Source: Pseudomonas brassicacearum subsp. neoaurantiaca
Lineage (GTDB): Bacteria; Pseudomonadota; Gammaproteobacteria; Pseudomonadales; Pseudomonadaceae
Length of the DNA: 64,000 bases
NCBI RefSeq assembly: GCF_013608025.1
Contig: NZ_VDLV01000064.1
Coordinates: 189,683-253,682, forward strand
Direction: 5' to 3'
Position 1 is the stretch's first letter. Each line of letters starts with the position of its first letter. Both the position numbers and the translations under genes were made by a program. Shown piece after piece: positions 53,351 through 63,924 of this stretch. The notes beneath the pieces were generated by a model that searched no databases, had not been told where the DNA came from, and worked only from the letters and a program-made list of their open reading frames with translations.

Positions 53351-54241
53351 ATGAATACTCAGTGGAATCTGGAACAACTGCGGCTGTTCGTCGGTGTCGC
53401 CGAGAAGCGTTCGTTTTCCGCCGTGGCCCGGGACCAGCGCAAGGCCCAGTCAGCTATCAGCAGCGCGATTGCCATGTTGGAGGAGGACTTGGGGGTGAGC
53501 CTGTTCGAGCGCAGCAGCGGTCGTCAGCCCAAGCTCACCGATGCGGGCGTGACGCTGCTTGAGGAGGCCCGGGAAGTGTTGCGCCAATGCGAGCGCCTCA
53601 ACGGCCGTGCCCTGGCCTTGATGCGCGGGCAGGAAGCCTCGTTGCGCCTGGCCCAGGACGAGGCCATGCCCTATCAACCGGTGATCGACAGCCTGGCGGC
53701 GCTGGCCGAACGATTTCCCACGCTTGAAGTACAGCTGGCCAGCGCCGCCCAAGGTGATGTGGCGCGCAAACTGGTGGAACGTCGCGCCGACCTCGGGTTG
53801 TTGTTCTATCACGACCAGATCCCCGAGGCGCTGGAGCGCCGGGTGCTGGGCAGCGTCGAGATGGTCACGGTGTGCGGCCGGGATCATCCTCTGGCGAACC
53901 ATGAATATGTGTCATGCCTGGAAATGGCCCGGCACCGCCAGTTGCTGATGGCGACCCAATCCAGCGTCTATCCCGGCAGCGAACAGGCCAGCCCGCAGGT
54001 CTGGCGCGCTGACAGTTTCTACGTGCTGGCCGAGTGGTTGAGAAGTGGCCTGGGCTGGGCCTGGTTGCCGCGGCATGTCGTGCAGTACCCGGCGTACCTG
54101 GGGGATATGGTCGAGCTCAACAGCGAATGGACCCCGCCGGCCCTGGTGGTGGAACTGGTCTGGCGCCGCGACGAACCCTTGGGCCCTGCGGCCCGTTGGC
54201 TGGCGGAACGTTTTGCCGTGCAGTTGCAGGCGATTGGCTGA
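53351..54241 (+). CDS. LysR-family transcriptional regulator
   Basis: A 296-residue LTTR. The N-terminal winged helix-turn-helix shows NLEQLRLFVGVAEKRSFS and AISSAIAMLEEDLGVSLFER near residues 5-55. The C-terminal effector-binding domain runs from about residue 90 to the end. It is divergent from the emrE-like pump gene and so probably regulates it together with itself from the dyad at 53322-53344. The effector is unknown. The downstream waaA gene starts 22 bp after the stop in the same direction, but is presumably expressed from its own promoter. Confidence 0.9.
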   Translation: MNTQWNLEQLRLFVGVAEKRSFSAVARDQRKAQSAISSAIAMLEEDLGVSLFERSSGRQPKLTDAGVTLLEEAREVLRQCERLNGRALALMRGQEASLRLAQDEAMPYQPVIDSLAALAERFPTLEVQLASAAQGDVARKLVERRADLGLLFYHDQIPEALERRVLGSVEMVTVCGRDHPLANHEYVSCLEMARHRQLLMATQSSVYPGSEQASPQVWRADSFYVLAEWLRSGLGWAWLPRHVVQYPAYLGDMVELNSEWTPPALVVELVWRRDEPLGPAARWLAERFAVQLQAIG

Positions 54242-54263
54242 AAAACCGATAAACTCCGCCGCC

Positions 54264-55544
54264 ATGAACAGAACTCTCTATAGCGCGTTGTTTTATCTGG
54301 GGCTGCCACTGGTAGCGATTCGGCTGTGGCTGCGGGCCCGCAAGGCGTCGGCGTATGCGCGGCGTATCGGCGAGCGGTTCTCGTGGGGCTTGCCGCCGAT
54401 GGTGCCGGGCGGCATTTGGGTCCATGCGGTGTCGGTGGGCGAAAGCATCGCCGCCGCGCCGATGATTCGCGCGTTACTGCAACGTTATCCACAGCTGCCG
54501 ATCACGGTGACGTGCATGACGCCCACCGGTTCGGAGCGGATCAAGGCGTTGTTTGCCGATGAACCGCGCATCCAGCATTGCTACCTGCCTTATGACTTGC
54601 CGTGCGCGGCCAAGCGTTTTCTCGACCGGGTCCGGCCGAAACTGGCGGTGATCATGGAAACCGAACTGTGGCCCAATCACATCCATCAATGCGCCCGGCG
54701 GGGCATTCCCGTGGCGTTGGCCAATGCACGGCTGTCGGAGCGCTCGGCGCGTGGTTATGCGCGCTTCCCCAAGCTGACCCGGCCGATGCTCGCCGAAATG
54801 AACCTGTTCGCGGTGCAGACCGAAGCCGAGGCCGAGCGTTTTCGCCAACTCGGTGCCCGGGCGCAGACCGTCGAAGTCACTGGTTCCATCAAGTTCGACC
54901 TGACCATCGATCCGCAACTGCTCGAAAGCGCCAGCGCCTTGCGTCGCCAATGGCAAGCGGTGGACCGTCCGGTGTGGATCGCCGCCAGCACCCACGAGGG
55001 TGAGGATGAGGTGGTATTGGCCGCTCACCGTCGGCTGCTCGACAGCTATCCCGATGCGTTGCTGATCCTGGTGCCGCGTCATCCGGAACGGTTCGATTCG
55101 GTGGCGCAATTGTGTGAGCGCGAGGGTTTTGCCACGGTCCGGCGTTCCAGTGCTCAACCGGTCGACGCCCAAACGTCGGTGCTGCTGGGCGACACCATGG
55201 GCGAGCTGCTGTTTCTCTATGCACTGGCTGACAGTGCGTTTGTCGGCGGCAGCCTGGTGCCCAACGGCGGACATAACCTGCTCGAACCGGCGGCGCTGGC
55301 AAAACCGGTGCTGAGCGGGCCGCATCTGTTCAACTTCCTCGAAATCGCCGCGCAACTGCGTGCGGACGGGGCCTTGGCGGAAGTGGAAGACGCTGAGAGC
55401 TTGGCCCTGGCGGTGCAGCGCCTGTTCGAGTTGCCTCGGGATGCCCAGCGTATGGCCGAGGCGGGATTGGCGGTGATGCGCCGCAACCAGGGTGCGTTGC
55501 AGCGATTGCTGGATGGGTTGGGGCGGTTGCTCGACAAACGTTAA
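54264..55544 (+). CDS. waaA: Kdo transferase WaaA
   Basis: A 426-residue GT30 enzyme that adds two Kdo residues to lipid IVA. An N-terminal hydrophobic anchor (about 6-22, SALFYLGLPLVAIRLWL) is followed by HAVSVGESIAAAP (the WaaA SVGE motif), METELWPNHIHQCA, and the C-terminal GGSLVPNGGHNLLEPAALAKPV (CMP-Kdo binding). The start is ATG 54264, preceded by CCGCCGCC. The open frame to 54045 overlaps the LysR gene and is rejected. It matches PA4988 in position after the LysR/EmrE pair. Confidence 0.94.
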   Translation: MNRTLYSALFYLGLPLVAIRLWLRARKASAYARRIGERFSWGLPPMVPGGIWVHAVSVGESIAAAPMIRALLQRYPQLPITVTCMTPTGSERIKALFADEPRIQHCYLPYDLPCAAKRFLDRVRPKLAVIMETELWPNHIHQCARRGIPVALANARLSERSARGYARFPKLTRPMLAEMNLFAVQTEAEAERFRQLGARAQTVEVTGSIKFDLTIDPQLLESASALRRQWQAVDRPVWIAASTHEGEDEVVLAAHRRLLDSYPDALLILVPRHPERFDSVAQLCEREGFATVRRSSAQPVDAQTSVLLGDTMGELLFLYALADSAFVGGSLVPNGGHNLLEPAALAKPVLSGPHLFNFLEIAAQLRADGALAEVEDAESLALAVQRLFELPRDAQRMAEAGLAVMRRNQGALQRLLDGLGRLLDKR

Positions 55545-55570
55545 TCGCTGAACTTATGGCGGGCGCAGTT

Positions 55571-55701
55571 GTGGCGAGGGAGCTTGCTCCCGCTGGCCTG
55601 CGAAGCAGGCCCTCGTCAGTCACCGCGTTCTGGCAGACAGAATCGCGGTGTCCGGTTTTACGGCTGCTTCGCAGCCGAGCGGGAGCAAGCTCCCTCGCCA
55701 C
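55571..55701. repeat. REPIN (family B)
   Basis: GTGGCGAGGGAGCTTGCTCC at 55571 with the stem GGCCTGCGAAGCAGGCC, and the complement (GGCTGCTTCGCAGCCGAGC...) ending at 55701. It lies between the convergent waaA and opmH genes. Confidence 0.92.
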
Positions 55702-55722
55702 GGGCGATTCGTCGCGGATGAG

Positions 55723-57162
55723 TTATTGCGCCGGCCGTGAGCGCAACTGCTGTGCCGCAGCCTGTGCCAGGTCCGGCGGCAGGAAGTCCTTATCCGGGTT
55801 GTAATCAGGCTTGAGGTAGCGGGACAAGGCTTGCAAGTCTTCCGGACTCAAGGTCCCTGCCGCTTGCTTGAGGCGCAGGTTGTCGAGGATGTAGTCATAC
55901 CGGGCGTTGTTGTAGTCGCGCACCGAGGTGTACAGCTGGCGCTGGGCGTCGAGCACGTCGACGATGTTGCGGGTGCCCACCTGATAGCCGATCTCCGTGG
56001 CGTCCACCGCGCTCTGGTTGGAGATGATCGATTGGCGCCGGGCCTGGACCTGCTCCACATCGGTGTTCACCGCGCGATGCAGGTTGCGGGTGTTTTCCAC
56101 GACTTGCCTACGCAGGCCTTCGCGCTGCTGCTCGGTCTGGGTGAGTTGCGAGTAGGACTCGCGAACCTGCGAGCTGGTCAGCCCGCCGCTGTAGATCGGG
56201 ATGCTCAATTGCAGGCCGATGGTGCGTTGCTCGGCGTCGCCGCCGTAGCGCTGGCCGGTCGGGCTCGGGTTGGTGAAGCCGAGGCCGTCGTTGTCACCTT
56301 TGCGGTACTGGGCGATTGCATCGAGGGTCGGCGCATGGCCGGCCTTGCGTTGGCGCAGGGTGTCTTCGGCGGCATCGACGGCGTAGTTGCTGGCCAGCAG
56401 ATTGAGGTTCTGTTTGGCGGCGGTGTCGACCCAGGCCTTGGCGTCGTTCGGCGTCGGCGGCAGGATCGGCAGGGTGTGGACGACGCCCTGGATCGAGTTG
56501 AATTGGCGGTTGGTCAGGGTGATCAGTGCTTCGAAGGCGTCTTCGACCTGGCGCTGGGCGATGATCCGGTTGGCCCGGGCGGTGTCGTAGCTGGCCTGGG
56601 ATTGCAGCACGTCGGTCTTGTCCGACAGGCCCACGTCGAAACGTTCGTTGGACTGGTCGAGCTGACGCTTGAAAGCGGCTTCCTCGGCCTTGGTCGAGGC
56701 CAGGTTGTCCTGGCTGCGCAGCACGTTGAAATAGGCTTCGGCGCTTTGCAGGATCAGGTTCTGCTCGGTGGCGGACAGTTGCAGCGATGCCTGCTCATTC
56801 ACCGACTTGGCCGCCTGCAACTGGAACCAGCGGTCGGCGCGGAAGATCGGCTGGGACAAGGTGGCCTGGTAGACCGTGGAGCTGCGGGTGGCGGTCATTG
56901 CCGGTTGGTCGAGTTCGGTACGGGTGTTGTTCAGGTCGGCGCCGGCCGACAGGTTGGGCAGCAGCCCGGCGCGGGCCTGGGGCACCACTTCCTTCTGGGC
57001 GCCATATTGGGCGCGGGCGGCGGCCAGGTCGGCGTTGTTGTCCACCGCTTCCTGGTACACGCTGACCAGATCGGTCTTGGTGGACAAAGGGGCTTCAGCG
57101 GCCCAGGCCATTCCGTTGGACGCACAAGACACGGCAAGGGCCAGTGAGAGTTTGCGCAGCAT
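55723..57162 (-). CDS. opmH: TolC-family outer membrane channel (OpmH-like)
   Basis: A 479-residue outer-membrane efflux/type I secretion channel. The signal peptide (LRKLSLALAVSCASNGMAWA, cleavage before Ala-Glu near residue 22) is followed by two OEP repeats rich in Gln/Ala helices with conserved ARAQYGAQKEVVPQARAGLLPN. The second repeat includes QLSIPIYSGGLTSSQVRESY and VGTRNIVDVLDAQRQLY. It would form the trimeric channel for RND or type I pumps. The start is ATG 57162, the beginning of the signal peptide. It is syntenic with PA4974 (OpmH, a TolC homologue), with thiC divergent. Confidence 0.93.
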   Translation of the reverse strand: MLRKLSLALAVSCASNGMAWAAEAPLSTKTDLVSVYQEAVDNNADLAAARAQYGAQKEVVPQARAGLLPNLSAGADLNNTRTELDQPAMTATRSSTVYQATLSQPIFRADRWFQLQAAKSVNEQASLQLSATEQNLILQSAEAYFNVLRSQDNLASTKAEEAAFKRQLDQSNERFDVGLSDKTDVLQSQASYDTARANRIIAQRQVEDAFEALITLTNRQFNSIQGVVHTLPILPPTPNDAKAWVDTAAKQNLNLLASNYAVDAAEDTLRQRKAGHAPTLDAIAQYRKGDNDGLGFTNPSPTGQRYGGDAEQRTIGLQLSIPIYSGGLTSSQVRESYSQLTQTEQQREGLRRQVVENTRNLHRAVNTDVEQVQARRQSIISNQSAVDATEIGYQVGTRNIVDVLDAQRQLYTSVRDYNNARYDYILDNLRLKQAAGTLSPEDLQALSRYLKPDYNPDKDFLPPDLAQAAAQQLRSRPAQ

Positions 57163-57321
57163 GAGGCGATCCCTACGTTCAAATTGAGTGCGCAAAACAG
57201 GCGCGCGGCGTAGCGAGTGTAGTTGCGCCTACGCACGGCAACAATCCTGTATTTGCGCCATTCATCACGGCTTTTGCCCGGGCGATGGCGTTCTGCGCCG
57301 GTTGTGTCTAGACTGGCCGGG

Positions 57322-57413
57322 TTCTTGTCGGGGTGCCTTGCTATGAGGCTGAGATCGAATAATTTCGGATCCCGTTGAACCTGATCAGGTTAACGCCTGC
57401 GTAGGGAACAAGA
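57322..57413 (+). ncRNA. TPP riboswitch (THI box) upstream of thiC
   Basis: Conserved THI-box elements are present in order: TTCTTGTCGGGGTGCC, the pyrimidine-sensor CTGAGA core (GAGGCTGAGATCG), and the pyrophosphate-sensor ACCTGATCAGGTTAACGCC, followed by GCGTAGGGAACAAG closing the P1 stem. The remaining leader to ATG 57587 (about 170 bp) provides the expression platform. It represses thiC when thiamine pyrophosphate is abundant. Confidence 0.96.
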
Positions 57414-57586
57414 TTTCTCGTCACCCGGCGAGTCCTCTTGTGCTTCGTCCGGGATGTTGTTCGACAATCGAACACCTCCGAGCAGCAAGCACAGCGTCCG
57501 CACTTTCGTGCAAGGGCGCGTCCATTCGTTACAGGTTCGCTCCGACAAAAAATCCACTGCCTGGATGTGTGTCTGGAGAGCCCGTG

Positions 57587-59476
<1,890 letters not shown>

Positions 59477-59487
59477 TTTGAGCTGAG

Positions 59488-59511
59488 GAGGGCGGTGTTT
59501 TCACTGCCCTC
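59488..59511 (+). terminator. Hairpin after thiC
   Basis: GAGGGCGGTG-TTTT-CACTGCCCTC, a 10-bp stem with one G-T wobble, lies 12 bp after the thiC stop. There is no T-tract, because a REPIN begins directly after it. Confidence 0.5.
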
Positions 59512-59609
59512 ATCGCGAGCAAGCTCGCTCCCACAAAGGATCTACTGTGGACACAAAATCTGTGCGCACCTGTGGTCCCTTGTGGGAGCGAGCTTGCTCG
59601 CGATAGCGG
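59512..59609. repeat. REPIN (family A)
   Basis: Inverted REPs at 59512-59535 and 59581-59609, with core ATCGCGAGCAAGCTCGCTCC and its complement, separate thiC from the permease gene. Confidence 0.92.
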
Positions 59610-59647
59610 CCAAAAAAACAACAAATATTCCTCTGAGATAACAACCC

Positions 59648-60940
59648 TTGAACATCCAACCCAGCACGTACTCCCCCGACACCGCTGTCCCCCTGGACAA
59701 ACGCGTCTTCGGCACCCGCGATCTGTTTTCCCTGTGGTTCTCCCTCGGCATCGGCCTGATGGTCTTGCAGGTCGGCGCCTTGCTCGCGCCGGGCCTGGGC
59801 CTGAGCGGTTCATTGCTGGCGATTTTTCTTGGCACGCTGGTGGGCGTCCTGCTGCTGGCCGCCGTCGGGGTGATCGGCAGCGACACCGGCCTGTCGGCCA
59901 TGGCCGCCCTCAAGCTCAGCCTCGGCGGCAAGGGCGCGAGCGTGCCGGCGGTATTGAACCTGCTGCAGCTGATTGGTTGGGGCTCGTTTGAAATCATCGT
60001 CATGCGCGACGCCGCCAGCCTCCTTGGCGCCCGAGCCTTCAGTGAAGGCAGCCTGGGTGCGAACCCATTGCTGTGGACGCTGTTCTTCGGCGCCTTGGCA
60101 ACCTTGCTCGCGGTGAGTGGGCCGTTGACGTTTGTGCGCAAGGTCCTGCGCAAATGGGGCATCTGGTTGCTGCTGGCGGCTTGCATCTGGTTGACCTGGA
60201 ACCTCTTCGCCAAGGCCGACCTGGCGGCACTGTGGGCCCAGGCCGGTGACGGCTCGATGTCCCTGGCAGTGGGTTTTGATATCGCCATTGCCATGCCGTT
60301 GTCCTGGCTGCCGTTGATCGCCGACTACTCGCGTTTCGGCAAGCGCGCCAAAAATGTTTTCGGCGGCACTGCCGTGGGCTTCTTTATTGGCAATTTCTGG
60401 CTGATGAGCCTGGGCGTGGCCTACACCCTGGCGTTCGCGCCAAGCGGCGAAGTCAACGCGTTGCTGCTGGCCCTGGCCGGCGCCGGGTTGGGCATCCCGC
60501 TGTTGCTGATCCTGCTGGACGAGTCGGAAAACGCCTTCGCCGACATCCACTCGGCAGCGGTATCGACGGGGATGTTGTCGGGGTTGAAAGTCGAGCACCT
60601 GGCCTTGGCGATTGGTTTCATCTGCACCGTGATCGCCTGCCTCGCGCCGTTGGCGCAATACCAGAACTTCCTGTTGCTGATCGGCTCGGTGTTCGCGCCG
60701 CTGTTCGGCGTGGTGCTGGTGGACCACTTCATCCTGCGCAAGCGCAGCAGCCAAGTGCAGTCGGCCGCGTTGCGCTGGCCGGCATTGTTGGCCTGGCTGG
60801 GTGGGGTAAGCACTTACCACCTGCTGGCCAATTTCTATCCGGACATCGGCGCAACCCTGCCGTCGCTGATCCTGGCAGGGCTGCTGCAACTGCTGTTGGG
60901 CCGGGCCTTCAGCTACGGCCGGGAAACAGCTCGGGCTTGA
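59648..60940 (+). CDS. cytX: CytX-like hydroxymethylpyrimidine permease
   Basis: A 430-residue polytopic inner-membrane protein with about 12 hydrophobic helices of the nucleobase:cation symporter-1 family. Seen: FGTRDLFSLWFSLGIGLMVL, GWGSFEIIVMRDAASL and WLPLIADYSRFGKRAKNVF. Its place directly after thiC is typical of CytX, a putative HMP or thiamine-precursor importer, so thiamine salvage is the likely role. A start at TTG 59648 is needed because no ATG is near; GAGAT lies upstream. The 3' end overlaps the opposite-strand gene by 32 bp. Confidence 0.84.
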   Translation: MNIQPSTYSPDTAVPLDKRVFGTRDLFSLWFSLGIGLMVLQVGALLAPGLGLSGSLLAIFLGTLVGVLLLAAVGVIGSDTGLSAMAALKLSLGGKGASVPAVLNLLQLIGWGSFEIIVMRDAASLLGARAFSEGSLGANPLLWTLFFGALATLLAVSGPLTFVRKVLRKWGIWLLLAACIWLTWNLFAKADLAALWAQAGDGSMSLAVGFDIAIAMPLSWLPLIADYSRFGKRAKNVFGGTAVGFFIGNFWLMSLGVAYTLAFAPSGEVNALLLALAGAGLGIPLLLILLDESENAFADIHSAAVSTGMLSGLKVEHLALAIGFICTVIACLAPLAQYQNFLLLIGSVFAPLFGVVLVDHFILRKRSSQVQSAALRWPALLAWLGGVSTYHLLANFYPDIGATLPSLILAGLLQLLLGRAFSYGRETARA

Positions 60941-61652
60941 GGATGCCGTTGAGGCGTGGGTAGGCGATCTTCAATTCGATGTGGCCCAGGGCGTACGGCG
61001 CGATGGTGCTCACTTCGTACTTGAGGATCACCCCGCCGTAGGTCAGCGCGATGTGCGGGGTTTTCTGGAACGACCACTGTTTCAGGAAGTCCGGTTCCTG
61101 ATCCAGCTTCGTGCTGATCAGCCAACTGTTGTGGGCGACCTGGGCGGCTTTCCAGAACGCTTCTTCCTGGCCCGGCAACAGCATGTCCGACAGTTCCAAC
61201 ACCTTGTGTTGCTGGCGCGAGTAGTTGATGAAGCCGCGACCCGGCGTGCCGTGGGCACCGCCGGTGTCCAAATAGCTCGACAACTCGATGATCACCAAGC
61301 CGTCATGCTGCTCGCGTACCTTGGCTTGCAAATAGCTGCTGTTGCGCGGCGCGGCGGTGCGCAGGAATTGCTCGCGGTAGGCCGCCAGCGTCGGCGCCAC
61401 CGGGGCGCCCGGGGTGCGGGTCAGTTGCAGCAAGCGTTTCTCGACGATGCCGTCCAGCGCAGGCTCGGTGGGAAAGTGCAGGGTGTCGATGTTCACCAGG
61501 GGGCAGTCGGCACTGGCGCAGCCGGGTTGCAATTGCTCCGAGGCATCGCGAGTGGTCTCCAGCGGCGCTCGGTAATTGGGTTGGAACAGGCTTTGGCACG
61601 CACCCAGGGTCAGGGCAATGGCGGCCAGGGAAGCAATTTTGTAAAGCGACAT
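60909..61652 (-). CDS. RsiV/DUF3298-family lipoprotein
   Basis: A 247-residue predicted lipoprotein. The signal peptide ends in the lipobox LTLGACQ (Cys19), followed by a secreted domain with a beta-rich PdaC-like/DUF3298 (RsiV-type) pattern: LDTGGAHGTPGRGFINY, LELSDMLLPGQEEAF and KTPHIALTYGGVILKYEV. In RsiV such a domain senses lysozyme; here the ligand is unknown. It is probably anchored to the outer or inner membrane facing the periplasm. It is syntenic with PA4972 and convergent with the permease gene. Confidence 0.85.
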   Translation of the reverse strand: MSLYKIASLAAIALTLGACQSLFQPNYRAPLETTRDASEQLQPGCASADCPLVNIDTLHFPTEPALDGIVEKRLLQLTRTPGAPVAPTLAAYREQFLRTAAPRNSSYLQAKVREQHDGLVIIELSSYLDTGGAHGTPGRGFINYSRQQHKVLELSDMLLPGQEEAFWKAAQVAHNSWLISTKLDQEPDFLKQWSFQKTPHIALTYGGVILKYEVSTIAPYALGHIELKIAYPRLNGILKPELFPGRS

Positions 61653-61866
61653 GGGCGTCCTTCGTGAAACAGGGAAAGGCGAAAAGTTACCCGCTTCGAC
61701 TGTCGGCAGGGCAATCAGTTCGCCACTAAGCTCATTAGAGTAATTTTAAGGGCAGCCGTCCATCCCGATCGCCGGAAAGGGGCTGCATCAAACGGTACGG
61801 GCGCGTTAGGATGGCGCGAAGTCGAGGTTGGAACCTCGTATTGATCCATTGCACACGAGGATTGTC

Positions 61867-62484
61867 ATGACTGATTTCGCCAACGCCACACCGAGCACCG
61901 TGGAGATCGTCGAGCGCGAGAGCTGCTACAAGGGCTTCTACAAACTTGATCGCGTGCGCCTGCGCCACGAACTGTTCGCCGGTGGCATGAGCCGTGAAAT
62001 TAGCCGTGAGCTGTTCGTTCGCCACGACGCGGTGTGCGTGTTGCCCTACGACCCGCAGCGCGATGAAGTGGTGCTCATCGAACAGTTTCGCGTCGGTGCC
62101 ATGGGCAAGAGCGCCAATCCTTGGCTGGTGGAATTGGTGGCCGGCCTGATCGACAAGGATGAGCAGCCGGAAGAAGTTGCTCATCGCGAAGCGCAGGAGG
62201 AAGCTGGGCTTGTCTTCGCCGCGCTCTGGCCGATGACCAAGTATTTTCCATCGCCGGGCGGCAGCGATGAATTCGTGCATCTTTTCCTGGGGCGTTGCGA
62301 CAGCACGGGGGCGGGCGGCCTGCATGGCCTGCTGGAAGAAGCTGAAGATATCCGCGTAAAGACCTGGGCTTTCGAAGACGCGCTGCAAGCAGTGCGCGAC
62401 GGGCGTATCTGCAACGCGGCCAGCATCATTGCCTTGCAATGGCTGGCCTTGAACCGTGATGAAGTGAGGGGGCTATGGTCCTGA
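61867..62484 (+). CDS. nudF: ADP-ribose diphosphatase NudF
   Basis: A 205-residue Nudix hydrolase that cleaves ADP-ribose to AMP and ribose-5-phosphate. The Nudix box reads GLIDKDEQPEEVAHREAQEE (the G-x5-E-x7-R-E-x2-E-E pattern) near residues 97-120, preceded by IEQFRVGAMG and LVELVAGLID, and followed by SPGGSDEFVHLFLGR typical of NudF/ADPRase. The start is ATG 61867, at the end of a GAGGATTG site. The gene overlaps DUF1249 by 10 bases, and cpdA follows, so the three form one operon as in PA4971-PA4969. Confidence 0.94.
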   Translation: MTDFANATPSTVEIVERESCYKGFYKLDRVRLRHELFAGGMSREISRELFVRHDAVCVLPYDPQRDEVVLIEQFRVGAMGKSANPWLVELVAGLIDKDEQPEEVAHREAQEEAGLVFAALWPMTKYFPSPGGSDEFVHLFLGRCDSTGAGGLHGLLEEAEDIRVKTWAFEDALQAVRDGRICNAASIIALQWLALNRDEVRGLWS

Positions 62485-62927
62485 ACAAGCTGCGCGATCG
62501 TTATCGCGTCGATCTGGTGGGGTTGCAGGCTGCCTGCGAGGCCAATTACGCCCGCCTGATGCGCTTGTTGCCGGACATGCGCAACGACCCGTTGCCGCGT
62601 CGCATCGCCGTGACCCACGGCGACCAGATGCTCGGCGTGCTGGCCCTCGAAGTGCTGCAGACTTGCCCCTACACCACCACGTTGCAGGTCCGCCAGGAAC
62701 ATAGCCTGCCCTGGCTGCCGGTGCCGCAGTTGGAAGTTCAGGTCTATCACGATGCGCGCATGGCCGAGGTTGTCAGCGCCGAACATGCACGACGCTTTCG
62801 TGGCATCTATCCTTACCCCAATGCGTCAATGCACCAGCCGGATGAAAAAGCCCAGTTGAACCTGTTCCTGGGCGAGTGGCTGAGTCATTGCCTGGCGCTG
62901 GGCCACGAGTTCGAAGTTGTTCGGTAG
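62475..62927 (+). CDS. DUF1249 family protein
   Basis: A 150-residue protein of the DUF1249 family (YqiB-like), function unknown. Recognised segments are YRVDLVGLQAACEANYARLM at the start, QVYHDARMAEV in the middle, and YPYPNASMHQPDEKAQLNLF near the end. No transmembrane segment is present. It overlaps nudF by 10 bases and precedes cpdA, a conserved arrangement in gammaproteobacteria (yqiB between nudF and cpdA). Confidence 0.9.
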   Translation: MVLNKLRDRYRVDLVGLQAACEANYARLMRLLPDMRNDPLPRRIAVTHGDQMLGVLALEVLQTCPYTTTLQVRQEHSLPWLPVPQLEVQVYHDARMAEVVSAEHARRFRGIYPYPNASMHQPDEKAQLNLFLGEWLSHCLALGHEFEVVR

Positions 62928-63038
62928 CCGTGAACGCTGGTTGTGAACCGGTTCCGGTTCGCGGGTTTCCCCTTTCGATCTTCCCCAGCATAATTGCCGC
63001 TTCATGCAACGGCGTGATTGCGCCTGGGAGAAAGCGAT

Positions 63039-63854
63039 TTGCCGAGCGTATCCAGCTTGACCACGGCCGATGCGGCGCTGTTGGTCCAACTGTCCGACAG
63101 CCATTTGTTCGCCGAGGCCGATGCCTCGTTGCTGGGCATGAACACCCGTGACAGCTTGCGAGCGGTCATTGATCTGGTGCTCGAACAACAGCCGAATATC
63201 GACTTGATGCTTGCCACTGGCGACCTGTCCCAGGACGGCACGTTGGAATCCTACGCGGCGTTTCGGCAATTGACTGCGGGTATCGATGCGCCTGCGCGGT
63301 GGATTCCGGGTAACCATGATGAGCCGCGGGTGATGCTTGAGGCGGCGGTCAAAAGTACGTTGCTCGATCCGGTGGTGGATATTGGCAATTGGCGGGTGAC
63401 GATGCTCGATTCCGCCGTGCCGGGTTCGGTGCCGGGATTCTTGGCCGAGGAACAGTTGATTCTGTTGGCCAATGCACTGAGCGAGGCGCCGGAGCGGCAT
63501 CATCTGGTGTGTCTGCATCATCATCCGGTGTCGATTGGGTGTGCGTGGATGGAGCCGATCGGGTTGCGTAATCCTGAGGCGTTGTTTGCTGTTTTGGATC
63601 GGTTTCCGCAGGTGCGGGCGGTGTTGTGGGGGCATGTGCATCAGGAGATTGATCGGGTGCGCGAGGGGGTTCGTTTGTTGGCTTCGCCTTCGACGTGTAT
63701 TCAGTTTGAGCCGGGGAGTGAGGATTTTGCGGTGGGCTCGCAGGCGCCGGGGTATCGGTGGTTGCGGTTGTTGCCGGATGGGCGATTGGAGACGGGGGTT
63801 GAGCGGGTGGTTGGGTTTGCGTTTACTCCGGACTATGGCTCTAACGGGTACTGA
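63039..63854 (+). CDS. cpdA: 3',5'-cyclic AMP phosphodiesterase CpdA
   Basis: A protein of about 271 residues of the class III metallophosphoesterases that hydrolyses cAMP and so dampens Vfr/CRP-type signalling. The metal motifs are complete: VQLSDSHLF (DxH), ATGDLSQDG (GD), IPGNHDEPR (GNHD/E), LHHHPV and WGHVHQEID (GHxH). The start is placed at TTG 63039 with GGGAGA upstream; an alternative TTG at 63018 lacks a site. The 3' part has a stretch with many GGT/GTT and TTG codons unlike neighbouring genes. It is the third gene after nudF and DUF1249. Confidence 0.93.
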   Translation: MPSVSSLTTADAALLVQLSDSHLFAEADASLLGMNTRDSLRAVIDLVLEQQPNIDLMLATGDLSQDGTLESYAAFRQLTAGIDAPARWIPGNHDEPRVMLEAAVKSTLLDPVVDIGNWRVTMLDSAVPGSVPGFLAEEQLILLANALSEAPERHHLVCLHHHPVSIGCAWMEPIGLRNPEALFAVLDRFPQVRAVLWGHVHQEIDRVREGVRLLASPSTCIQFEPGSEDFAVGSQAPGYRWLRLLPDGRLETGVERVVGFAFTPDYGSNGY

Positions 63855-63867
63855 GTTCGGTCCTATT

Positions 63868-63890
63868 GTGGGAGCGAGCCTGCTCGCGAA
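63868..63890. repeat. Solitary REP (family A)
   Basis: GTGGGAGCGAGCCTGCTCGC followed by GAA, a single REP palindrome just after the cpdA stop codon, without an inverted partner in the window. Confidence 0.85.
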
Positions 63891-63924
63891 GACGGCCTAG
63901 CTGAGTACATATCCATTCCTGCGG